Virus record (IMG/VR): IMGVR_UViG_3300027971_000110
Coordinates: 1 to 37,557 of that record
Length of the DNA: 37,557 bases
Strand: one strand, 5' to 3'
DNA from: a virus
Under the pieces are notes generated by a model, which did no database searches, was not told the DNA's origin, and worked only from the letters and a program-made list of their open reading frames with translations. This document shows, in pieces, positions 19,850-28,368 of the stretch (positions are counted from its first letter, which is position 1; every line of letters begins with the position of its first letter). A program made the translations under genes and the position numbers.

Positions 19850-21322
19850 CTACAACCCTGCTTTGTTTAATCTTTCATTTAATTCTTGAATAGCTTTTAC
19901 TAATACAGGAATTATTTCATTGTATTTCAAGCCTAATGTTTTTTCTTCATTACTTTGTTCTAAAACTACATCAGGTAATACATCTTTTACTTCTTGTGCA
20001 ATAAATCCATAATGCAATCCTTTCATTCCATTATCAGTAATAAATTCCTCATTCCATAAATATGAAACTGACCTTAATTTCATTACAGCATCTAAGCCTT
20101 CGTTAATATCTAAAACATTATTTTTATGTCTAATATCAGATAAAGCACCTGCAGCACCTGTTGCGTATGCAGTTCCATTAACACCTAATTTATAACCTAA
20201 ATCTGTAGAAGTGCCTATAACTACATTACCTGAAGTTGGTTGGAGTGCAGTATATGTCCAAGCACTATCCTTATATGCTGATTCTATATAACCATAACCA
20301 CTTCCATTAGTATCATATCCAATTACAAGTCTTTTGAGATTTGTTGTAGCACCACAAACCATAAATTGACCTGCTGCAATATCGCCATCGTTTGTAATAT
20401 CTTGAGCAACAGATAATTTAATTGATGGTGCAGTTGTTCCAATACCAACATAACCATCACTTGTAATACGCATAGATTCTACAGTAGTTGTACCATTATA
20501 TCTACCAAATACCATTGTACCATATAAACTAGAATAAGCATTAGTAGCATATAAATTAAGCACACCACCACTACCACTTATAAAACCACCTTGGTCTAAT
20601 GTAGATGTTCTTTTAAAATAAATTCCTTCTGCTGTACTTGCTGAACCTGTTCCTATAACAGTAACTAATCCTGCTGCAGATATTCGCATTCTTTCAACAT
20701 CTGTTGTTCTAATAATTATAGCATTGGCAGTTTTAGAACTTAAATAAACTTCACCATCAGCTGCTAATTCTCCAATTACTGCATTAGATGAACCTTTAAC
20801 TGTAAAGTATCCTGCTCCTGTTTTACCATTTACTTCTAAATTAGTTGTTCCATAAGCGGTTGGGCTACTTGTACCAATACCTACATTACCTGCATTAGTA
20901 ACTGTCATTAAAGCAGCAGTATTAGAATTATTTATTATTCTAAAGTTTCCACTATTAGTTAATTTAAAGTCATTATTAAAAGCACTTGTTAATTCTGCTT
21001 GTTCAGCACCTAAACTTAAAATAACTTTTGTAGCACTTACGGTACTTGAAAATGTACCTGCTCCTGCACTTAAACCTGCATAACCATCTGCATCAGTTAA
21101 CATAGAAAAAGTAGTACCTGTATATTCAATCCTTCTGTAACCTGCTATTGAACCAACAGAGAATCCTGTTGCAGCACTTACCTTTAATACCCCAGTAAAA
21201 TTACTTGTACCAGTTACTTCTAATTTATAACTACCACTAGGTGCTGCTCCTATTCCTACGTTGTTAGATGCGTCAGTTAGTATTGCTAAAGGGATAGTAC
21301 CCAATTTCTGTGTAAGTCCCAT
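19850..21322 (-). CDS. Tail fibre/spike with C-terminal S74 chaperone domain (second)
   Basis: A 490-residue fibre. The body has repeated beta-fibre motifs such as NVGIGAAPSGSYKLEVTG, NVGIGTSSPTAYGTTNLEVN, VERMRISAAG and ESMRITSDGYVGIGTTAPS. The last ~110 residues are an intramolecular chaperone (peptidase S74) domain: LSDIRHKNNVLDINEGLDAV, then LHYGFIAQEV and LKYNEIIPVLVKAIQELNER. Such domains trimerise the fibre and cut themselves off at a Ser-Asp site, here probably the SDIRHK serine. It follows the large fibre gene by 1 base and may be a receptor-binding tip. Confidence 0.9.
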   Translation of the reverse strand: MGLTQKLGTIPLAILTDASNNVGIGAAPSGSYKLEVTGTSNFTGVLKVSAATGFSVGSIAGYRRIEYTGTTFSMLTDADGYAGLSAGAGTFSSTVSATKVILSLGAEQAELTSAFNNDFKLTNSGNFRIINNSNTAALMTVTNAGNVGIGTSSPTAYGTTNLEVNGKTGAGYFTVKGSSNAVIGELAADGEVYLSSKTANAIIIRTTDVERMRISAAGLVTVIGTGSASTAEGIYFKRTSTLDQGGFISGSGGVLNLYATNAYSSLYGTMVFGRYNGTTTVESMRITSDGYVGIGTTAPSIKLSVAQDITNDGDIAAGQFMVCGATTNLKRLVIGYDTNGSGYGYIESAYKDSAWTYTALQPTSGNVVIGTSTDLGYKLGVNGTAYATGAAGALSDIRHKNNVLDINEGLDAVMKLRSVSYLWNEEFITDNGMKGLHYGFIAQEVKDVLPDVVLEQSNEEKTLGLKYNEIIPVLVKAIQELNERLNKAGL

Positions 21323-21323
21323 A

Positions 21324-24300
21324 TTATTTGTTTTTTAACTCGTTTATTTGTTCTTGTAATGATGTGATTAATGCTTGTTGCTCTTGCATTGCTTTGGTTA
21401 ACATAGCTATTATACCTCTATCATAAATACCCCATTTATCATCTTCTGTCTTTGGAGTATTTGAAACTTCTTCTCCCAATACTTTATTAATTTCTTGAGC
21501 ATAAAATCCTAATTGTCTTAAATCAGTAGGTAAACCACTTTCTTCTTTCCAATAAAAATATCTAGGAGTTAATTTTAAAACTTTATCTAAAGCATTATCT
21601 ATAAATCCATCTTCTATTTTTAAATTCATATCAGAAGTAACAGATAATACTCCACCTGTTGAAGTAACTGCACCAGTTCCTAAAGCATTAATTGTAACTA
21701 CTCCAGCACTAGTAATAGACATTTTTGTGGAAGCTGCACCTGTTTCAAAAATAAGTCCCATACCACTTTGACGAGTAGAAATATATCCATTAGTTCCATC
21801 GGAAAGCATTATTATTCTAGAAGTACCACTTGTAGCCACTTCAAAGCCTTGATAATTTCCTGTACCATTTACTGTTAACATTGTTCCTGTAAAACCAACA
21901 ATATTAGGGGTACTTGTACCAATACCTACATTACCTGAGTTTTTAAATACTCCTAATTGTGTTGTTCCATCATACCATCTAAAAATATCGTTATTACCAT
22001 TGCTTGTACCTGCTATTAATGCTACTGCTCCTGTTGCTGGTGATTCAGCTGCAACTCTTACTTCTAATCTTGATGCAGGACTTGTAACTCCAATACCTAC
22101 ATTACCTGCTGAGGTTATGGTTAATTTAGGAGTTCCAAAAGAAATTGTAGTTCCTGCACTACCTGATGCAGCACTATAAAATATATGTTGACCATTTACT
22201 TGTCTATATTGAGATGCAAAGTTTGTAGTTATATATTTATTGTTATCAGTAGAATCAACAAAAATATTATTACCTACTATAGCTTCTGTTGCTGGAGCAA
22301 TTATTGATGCAGTATCTCCAATTTGAAATGCTTTTGATGTAGAAATCCACGCACTTGGTGTTACACCTAAGCCTATTGCATTACTACCATTATCATATAT
22401 TAAGCTATTGCCTAACACACCACTTGCAGTAAATTTGCTTACATAGTTTGTAGTACCACTACCACCGATACCACCACCTGTTATCTCTACAACAGCTTGT
22501 AATATGTCATTGACTTGACAAGCCGTAGCTAAAACAAATGTAGTGCCATTAGTTGCAGTAAACTCTGCACTAGCTAGTTTAGAACCATTGTAATAAACTG
22601 CAAGTTGTCCAACTGTGTAACCTCCTGTTACTGTGAAAGTAGTTTGAGCAGCAGTTGCTGTATAGTCTTGAGTAAATGTAGCATTAACACTTGTAGGTAT
22701 AGTCCAAGACCTATCAGCTGATAAATCATAACCTGTGCCATTAATAGTTAAAGTTCTAGTTGTTGGAACACCACCTAAACCAGTTAAGGTATAAGTAGGT
22801 ATGTTTAAAGTATTAGAAACTAAAGAAGAACCACCACTAGATCCTGTAGTAGTTAAAGTAATTGTTCCTTGCTTACCATTGAATGTATTCCAATCTGTAG
22901 AAGTTAATAAACCAGTAGTTGATGTATTTGCTGTAGCAATTATTGTTTGACTAATAGCAGTAACAAGCCCTTTAGCATTAACTGTTACTGTTGGAACGTA
23001 TGTAGAAGAACCAAAAGCACCTACATTACTATTAACTGTTGCTAATGTTAATGTAGTATTAGAACCTGTAGTTCCTGAGCCTGTTACATCACCTATAAAA
23101 TCTAATGCACCTGAAGGAATAGATACAGGAGTTGTTGTTAATGAAGTAATTAAACCTTTAGCGTTTACTGTTATAACTGGTATAGCACTAGAAGAACCAA
23201 AGGTTCCGACATTAGCGTTAACTGTAGCTAAAGTTAAGGTTGAACCTGCACCTATAATAGAACCAGTACCACCTGTAACAGTAATGTCTGTACTTGTTAA
23301 ATTACCTAAAGTTAAAGTTGATTGTTTATTATTAAACGTAGTCCAATCAGTACTTGAAAGCAATCCATTTTGAGATGTTGTTGCAGTTGCAATAGCAATC
23401 GTAATCGTTCCACTTGTTGTTACAGGACTTGAACCTATTGTTACTCCACTTGTTGCAGAAGATAATCCTATACTTGTAACAGTTCCGCCTGTTAGTTGAC
23501 TTGTTAAAGCTATAGTACCTGTTGCATTAGGGAATGTATAAGAATGATTTGCAGTATTACTTGATGTAATAAACTTACTTAAATATAAGTTACCATTTAA
23601 CCAACTTAAATCACCAAGACTATCTGCAAATAAAGATACTTCATTAGCCGATGCAGTTGCATTTGCTGACTGATGCTTTAATCCTAGATGACCATTACCT
23701 GCCGTTCCTTTAACGTGTAAAGATTGAGCATTTATTTTAAACGCACCTAAATCAACATCTTGAGTAGCACCTGTATATGGAACATATCCTGTTAATACAC
23801 TACCATAATTTGGTATATTTAAAACACCACTTACATAAGTAGCTGCACCACTTGTGCCTATTGTTGTTAAACTAATAGCAGCTCTTGCACGAGTATCCGT
23901 AAAGTAAAGGTTAGTACCTTCAGTTACTTGTGATGTTGTATAATCTCCTGTGTTAGCTACTACTGCCCCTGTTCTACCATAAACACTAGAAACACCTGAA
24001 ACAATAGCACTTGTATTGCCATTAAGTTTTTGTATTGCACTTAAGATAGTATCAGCAGATGTGATTGCACCAGCACCACTTGTATAGCCTGTTAATGTAG
24101 AAGCTATTGCTCTAGCATTAGTAAAGTAAAGATTAGAACCTTCGTTAATATTTGATGTAGATAAACTAACTGCACCAGTAAATCCATTTACAGAAACTAC
24201 TGCATCTGTATTATCTACCTTTTCCCATTCGCTACCTTGGTATATAGCCCAATCTCCTACTTGCCAATCAGTAATGCCGTCTAAGTTAGTTGTACCTGCA

Positions 24301-26174
24301 ACAGATACGATATAGTAATTACCAGCAACTCCTACTCCACTCGCTAAAGCTGGAGTATTAGTACTAGCATTCCAAGTTCCTTTGTATATAGATCCACCAA
24401 TTAAACCATTGATTTGATTCTGTACTTTACCAAAAGCAGTTAAGATAGAATCAGTATCTACAACTGTACCACCAGTTATGTTTACACCTGTTAAAACTTT
24501 GCCTATTACCGCTGAGTTAACTAATGTTGGATTAGCGTAAGTGCCACTTAATTCACCTCCAGCAGCTATGCCTGAGATAGTTGTTAAGTAAGTATTATTG
24601 TCATATGAAATAGTAGTGCCTGTTATCTTAACAAACCCTGTTCCGTTTAAAGCAGCTTGCTTTGCGTTAAAAGTATTCCAATCGGTAAAAGAAAGATATC
24701 CGTTAGTTGTAGTATTAGCTTGGCTAATTGCAACGACTCCACTTGTAACACTAATAGGGCTTGTGCCTGTTATGGCTGCTCTTGCTCTTGTATCTGTGTA
24801 ATATAAGTTAGTACCCTCAGTTAAATTAGTTGTTGACTTAGCACCAAATGCACTATCAAATCTTGCTTGTGTATAATATAAGTTTGTACCTTCTACTACT
24901 ACACTAGTATCCAATGTTTGAAATGTCTTATCACCTCTGTAGTATTGTAAAGTAGTTCCAGCAGTAACTGCTCCTTCTTTATTGTTAAAAGTATTCCAAT
25001 CCGTGCTAGTTAAATACCCATTAGTACTTGTTGTTGCTTGAGATATAGTAAATGCACCAGTCGTATTGTTATAACTTAATGGTGTGGTAACACTTAAACT
25101 TGTTAAGGTTATATATGCAGCACCATTAGTTATTTGATTGTTATTGGTAGGGATTGTTATAACCCCTGTTGTGCTATTGTATGCACCTGAACCAGCTACG
25201 AATGAGTTAGAAGCTCTAGCTCTAACATCTGTATAGTAAAGGTTTGCTCCTTCTGCTAAATCAGTTGTTGATTTGGCAGCGAAAGCAGTATTGAACCTTG
25301 CTTGAGTATAGTATAAGTTAGTGCCTTCAGTTACAAGGCTAGTAGTATAGTCACCATTAACTGCTACCACAGCACCAGTTCTACCGAATACCGAAGTAAC
25401 AGGAGCAGTATCATAGTCAGTCCAACTAGCAGTAACAGTTCCACCATCTTGCTGATTTAGGGTTAATGTTTTTGTAGTAACCCCTGTTACTGATGCACTA
25501 ATAATAGAATCATTATAAGCTGTATCCCAGGTTGTTTGTTTAGCAGTTGTAGGTATGCCATATCCACCAGTTGTACTAAACACACCAGTAGTATTTGTAT
25601 AAGTCAAGCCTGTAGCTGTAGAGCTTAAAGCTGTTAAAGGAATATATGCAGTTGGATTAGAAGCTAAATAATAAGTTGAGTTATCATAACTAATTGTAGT
25701 TCCAACAATTTTAACAAAACCAGTACCATTTAAGGCAACTTGTTTAGCATTAAAAGTAGACCAATCAGCAGAGCTTAAGGCCCCACGATTACTAGCACTT
25801 GCAGTAGGAACGTTTAAGGTTATTACTGGAGTTGTAGTGCTGTTAACAACGCTAGATGTTAAATCAGTTCCTGTAGTTCCTAACGTAAGGGCAGCTACAC
25901 TAGTAACAGTACCTACATAAGTTTCCGTATTGTTTACCCAAGAGGTACCATTATACACTAAGGCTTGTCCACTAACTGGACTTGTTATAGTTACCCCTGC
26001 TAATTGAGTTAGGGTATAATCTCCTTCGGCAGCAACAACATTACCTGTTCTACCAAACACACTATAAACACTTGTAGGTAATGGGTAGGCTCCTGAAGGG
26101 GCCTCAATCGTAATTGGATACTCGCTAACATTAATGTCAATCGTAGTACTTGTAATTGTTATTTCTGTGCTCAT
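21324..26174 (-). CDS. Large tail fibre with internal repeats and S74 chaperone domain
   Basis: At 1616 residues this is the largest protein. It is built of recurring trimeric-fibre units: SVFGRTG.VVA..GDYT (four variants), EGTNLYYT.ARA (six variants, in TQARF and TDTRARA forms) and TSTDWNTFN.KQ (five variants). A C-terminal GIGTSTPN-type region follows, then a peptidase S74 chaperone (TSDMNLKIEDGFIDNALDKV, LGFYAQEINKVL, GIIAMLTKAMQEQQALITSL) with a terminal coiled coil. It is probably the long receptor-binding fibre, trimerised and self-cleaved near the TSDMNLK serine. It starts 1 base inside the end of the BppU-like gene. Confidence 0.92.
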   Translation of the reverse strand: MSTEITITSTTIDINVSEYPITIEAPSGAYPLPTSVYSVFGRTGNVVAAEGDYTLTQLAGVTITSPVSGQALVYNGTSWVNNTETYVGTVTSVAALTLGTTGTDLTSSVVNSTTTPVITLNVPTASASNRGALSSADWSTFNAKQVALNGTGFVKIVGTTISYDNSTYYLASNPTAYIPLTALSSTATGLTYTNTTGVFSTTGGYGIPTTAKQTTWDTAYNDSIISASVTGVTTKTLTLNQQDGGTVTASWTDYDTAPVTSVFGRTGAVVAVNGDYTTSLVTEGTNLYYTQARFNTAFAAKSTTDLAEGANLYYTDVRARASNSFVAGSGAYNSTTGVITIPTNNNQITNGAAYITLTSLSVTTPLSYNNTTGAFTISQATTSTNGYLTSTDWNTFNNKEGAVTAGTTLQYYRGDKTFQTLDTSVVVEGTNLYYTQARFDSAFGAKSTTNLTEGTNLYYTDTRARAAITGTSPISVTSGVVAISQANTTTNGYLSFTDWNTFNAKQAALNGTGFVKITGTTISYDNNTYLTTISGIAAGGELSGTYANPTLVNSAVIGKVLTGVNITGGTVVDTDSILTAFGKVQNQINGLIGGSIYKGTWNASTNTPALASGVGVAGNYYIVSVAGTTNLDGITDWQVGDWAIYQGSEWEKVDNTDAVVSVNGFTGAVSLSTSNINEGSNLYFTNARAIASTLTGYTSGAGAITSADTILSAIQKLNGNTSAIVSGVSSVYGRTGAVVANTGDYTTSQVTEGTNLYFTDTRARAAISLTTIGTSGAATYVSGVLNIPNYGSVLTGYVPYTGATQDVDLGAFKINAQSLHVKGTAGNGHLGLKHQSANATASANEVSLFADSLGDLSWLNGNLYLSKFITSSNTANHSYTFPNATGTIALTSQLTGGTVTSIGLSSATSGVTIGSSPVTTSGTITIAIATATTSQNGLLSSTDWTTFNNKQSTLTLGNLTSTDITVTGGTGSIIGAGSTLTLATVNANVGTFGSSSAIPVITVNAKGLITSLTTTPVSIPSGALDFIGDVTGSGTTGSNTTLTLATVNSNVGAFGSSTYVPTVTVNAKGLVTAISQTIIATANTSTTGLLTSTDWNTFNGKQGTITLTTTGSSGGSSLVSNTLNIPTYTLTGLGGVPTTRTLTINGTGYDLSADRSWTIPTSVNATFTQDYTATAAQTTFTVTGGYTVGQLAVYYNGSKLASAEFTATNGTTFVLATACQVNDILQAVVEITGGGIGGSGTTNYVSKFTASGVLGNSLIYDNGSNAIGLGVTPSAWISTSKAFQIGDTASIIAPATEAIVGNNIFVDSTDNNKYITTNFASQYRQVNGQHIFYSAASGSAGTTISFGTPKLTITSAGNVGIGVTSPASRLEVRVAAESPATGAVALIAGTSNGNNDIFRWYDGTTQLGVFKNSGNVGIGTSTPNIVGFTGTMLTVNGTGNYQGFEVATSGTSRIIMLSDGTNGYISTRQSGMGLIFETGAASTKMSITSAGVVTINALGTGAVTSTGGVLSVTSDMNLKIEDGFIDNALDKVLKLTPRYFYWKEESGLPTDLRQLGFYAQEINKVLGEEVSNTPKTEDDKWGIYDRGIIAMLTKAMQEQQALITSLQEQINELKNK

Positions 26175-26542
26175 TATATATTTGTAATATCTTGATAAAC
26201 AATAAAGTTACCCCAGATATATGTTTTTATATTGGTATTAGAAAATTTAACAGCCATATCATACACATAGTTACCAGCTGCTAAGTTGATGTCTTTGTTA
26301 ATGGTAATCATATTGTTATCTACACCACCTACTGTGATGCCACCGCCACCTTCCGTTAAGGTAAGTTCGACAGTAGAAGAAGTAATTGTCTTTCTAATCT
26401 CAATTTCTACTGCTGCTGTACTTAAGTTAATAGGCACAGTATTAGCAGTCAAAAGGAATATCTGACTCCAAGTATTAGTTTTCCAAATAGATATATTGTA
26501 TTGAGCTGGTCTAAAATCAGCATTGGTGCTTATGCAGGACAT
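26174..26542 (-). CDS. Baseplate/fibre-anchoring protein, BppU N-terminus-like
   Basis: A 122-residue protein with FRPAQYNISIWKTNTWSQIF, LLTANTVPINLSTAAVEIEI, VDNNMITINKDINLAAGNYV and YDMAVKFSNTNIKTYIWGNF. This 'force... linear displacement of a dimensionless strand then I.....i.l.aG.Y.Y.' layout matches the beta-sandwich domain found at the start of BppU and other fibre-attachment proteins. It directly precedes the large fibre, so it probably plugs the fibre to the baseplate. A TAAATTTG box and T-run lie 16 bases upstream of the ATG. Confidence 0.65.
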   Translation of the reverse strand: MSCISTNADFRPAQYNISIWKTNTWSQIFLLTANTVPINLSTAAVEIEIRKTITSSTVELTLTEGGGGITVGGVDNNMITINKDINLAAGNYVYDMAVKFSNTNIKTYIWGNFIVYQDITNI

Positions 26543-26566
26543 TCTTTATAATTTTTACAAATTTAA

Positions 26567-27442
26567 TCAATTATTAAATAAGTCTATATAATCCTTGTGA
26601 TTGCCCCAATACTTATGCGTTGCGTAAGTATTTTCCTTGTTATATATAGAGTTATGAGATGTGAAGTGATTGCCGTGATTAATATGGATAGCCTCGTTCT
26701 GACTAGCCCATTGGCTACGTTTTAGCTTATCTGTTTCTATATTGCCACAATTAACCTTCAAGGCATTAGGAAGTATGTTTAGGCAATGCTCAATGGCATC
26801 CTCTAGCCTCATAGTCATTTGATGGAAAGGTTCATCGTTTTGATTTCTATGCTGCCAACCATCTTTATTAATACCCCCATAGTTCATATTCGTTAAGACC
26901 TCACCTTTGGCAAAGTCAGGGTAGTCAAAGTAACCTTCAGGGTACATAACATCGTGTTCTAGGAATGAGACATATTCGTAGTCGCCCATCTCCCTAGCCA
27001 TAAATAGGCATTGCATAATCTGTAAGAGTTGGTTTAAATGGCTTTGTGACTTATACCAGCTAAAAACGCTTAGGAAGGGATTTAAGGGCATATCTTCCCA
27101 TAGGCAAGTGATTATGTCAGCCTTACCCTCAGAGGCGATTTTTATGGTGTCTAATGACTTATAAATGGCATTCCAAATACTATGTTGGTTATTGTTAGAA
27201 TAGAAGATGCCTAAACGCTTATTTCCTGTCTTTGGGATAGAAACTAGGCTACCTTCCTTATAATAGTCTAAATGAACCAAATCATCGTGCTCCCAACTAA
27301 GCTCTAGGCTTTTAACCTGGCCCACACTAGGATCGCCAATAATGTCGTTATTTACCCTTAGCATTAGCTTGTCAAACTTAACCCTTGTACTAACAATATC
27401 CGTACAATCCATTCCTCCATATTTAGCTAATATTATTCTCAT
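26567..27442 (-). CDS. Putative GT-A glycosyltransferase with N-terminal beta domain
   Basis: A 291-residue protein in two parts. Residues ~1-70 form a small beta domain with the pattern YGG..CTDIV, NNDIIGDPSVGQVKSLELSW and YKEGSLVSIP, recalling accessory domains fused to bacterial enzymes. Residues ~75-290 look like a GT-A glycosyltransferase: KRLGIFYSNNN, KADIITCLWEDMP, LLQIMQCLFMAREMGDYEYV and SFLEHDVMYPEGYF. EHDV (Glu162-Val165) stands where the metal/nucleotide-sugar DxD motif is expected, and several His follow near the end. It overlaps the next-upstream glycosyltransferase gene by 4 bases, inside the tail module. The donor and acceptor are unknown. Confidence 0.65.
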   Translation of the reverse strand: MRIILAKYGGMDCTDIVSTRVKFDKLMLRVNNDIIGDPSVGQVKSLELSWEHDDLVHLDYYKEGSLVSIPKTGNKRLGIFYSNNNQHSIWNAIYKSLDTIKIASEGKADIITCLWEDMPLNPFLSVFSWYKSQSHLNQLLQIMQCLFMAREMGDYEYVSFLEHDVMYPEGYFDYPDFAKGEVLTNMNYGGINKDGWQHRNQNDEPFHQMTMRLEDAIEHCLNILPNALKVNCGNIETDKLKRSQWASQNEAIHINHGNHFTSHNSIYNKENTYATHKYWGNHKDYIDLFNN

Positions 27443-28356
27443 AAGACTGTTTTAGTTTGTTGTATTAATTCCCAATATTTAGAACTAGCAAACTCCTTGT
27501 TTATGTTTATAGTTTCACCATAAGGCAACTTGTGTATGTAATCAGATTTAAAGAATAACCCACTAATAGCATCTATAGCTCCAGCATTGTGGTAGATGTT
27601 TAGCTTATCCCAAGACTCTGTCCTTGAAGTAGCCCAAGCAAATTCTAAATCAGGGTGGCATATTGTTTTCTTACCCATCTTCCAACCTCCCCATAATACG
27701 GCCCACATATCTGCACACCATATCTGAAGCTCGTGATAAACTGGATTATCAGCTTTTATACTTGCACTTAGTTCGGTTATCTCTTTATACAGCCTTTCAG
27801 AATCTCTTTCTACCTCATCCCAAAACTGCCATCCTATTCCTTTCATTAGGTATTGTGCACCTATTGAATTACGTTCATTCTCTTTGATTATCTCTTTGTC
27901 TATGCCTACTATCTCGCACATCTTATCTAAGACTTGTTCACCTTTGCTCATTATGTATTCATAGCCTATATAGAATCTAGTATCTGAACCATACCATTTG
28001 TCATCGTATAGAAATTTATACCATTCTACAGGCTTAGTAAATGCTATATCACAATCGTGATAAAAAATAGCATCTTGTTCTAGCTCAGGGAATTTCTTAA
28101 AGTGTTGCTTAAGGATGTTAGGCCTAATAGATGAAACATAGTTTTTAGTTTCTCTAAGGTCATCATAAAAGAAAAATCTAGCTGCATAATTGTTAGCTAG
28201 TTTAGACCATTCTATTGGTACGCTCCCATCTTTCCAACATACTATGTCTATGTTGTTAGGGTTAATACCCATTGTACTAAAGTTGTTAATCATTACCTCT
28301 ACTTGCCACGCATAGTAAAGCGTTGCAGGTTGAGCACAGACAAATCTTATTGTCAT
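27439..28356 (-). CDS. Putative GT-A glycosyltransferase (DxD)
   Basis: A 305-residue protein with a GT-A-like core: IRFVCAQPATLYYAWQVEVM, NNIDIVCWKDG, SIRPNILKQHFKKFPELEQD and AIFYHDCDIAFTKP, where DCD (Asp101-Asp103) is a classic metal-binding DxD. Further on come SIGAQYLMKGIGWQFWDEVE, WCADMWAVLWGGWK and YHNAG (a late His, often the third metal ligand). It should transfer a sugar from a nucleotide donor. It lies directly after the Thr/Ser-rich tail protein (12-base gap) and overlaps the second glycosyltransferase gene by 4 bases, so glycosylation of that tail protein is the natural guess. It is preceded by the leader AAAACCAAAACCA. Confidence 0.75.
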   Translation of the reverse strand: MTIRFVCAQPATLYYAWQVEVMINNFSTMGINPNNIDIVCWKDGSVPIEWSKLANNYAARFFFYDDLRETKNYVSSIRPNILKQHFKKFPELEQDAIFYHDCDIAFTKPVEWYKFLYDDKWYGSDTRFYIGYEYIMSKGEQVLDKMCEIVGIDKEIIKENERNSIGAQYLMKGIGWQFWDEVERDSERLYKEITELSASIKADNPVYHELQIWCADMWAVLWGGWKMGKKTICHPDLEFAWATSRTESWDKLNIYHNAGAIDAISGLFFKSDYIHKLPYGETININKEFASSKYWELIQQTKTVL

Positions 28357-28368
28357 TGGTTTTGGTTT

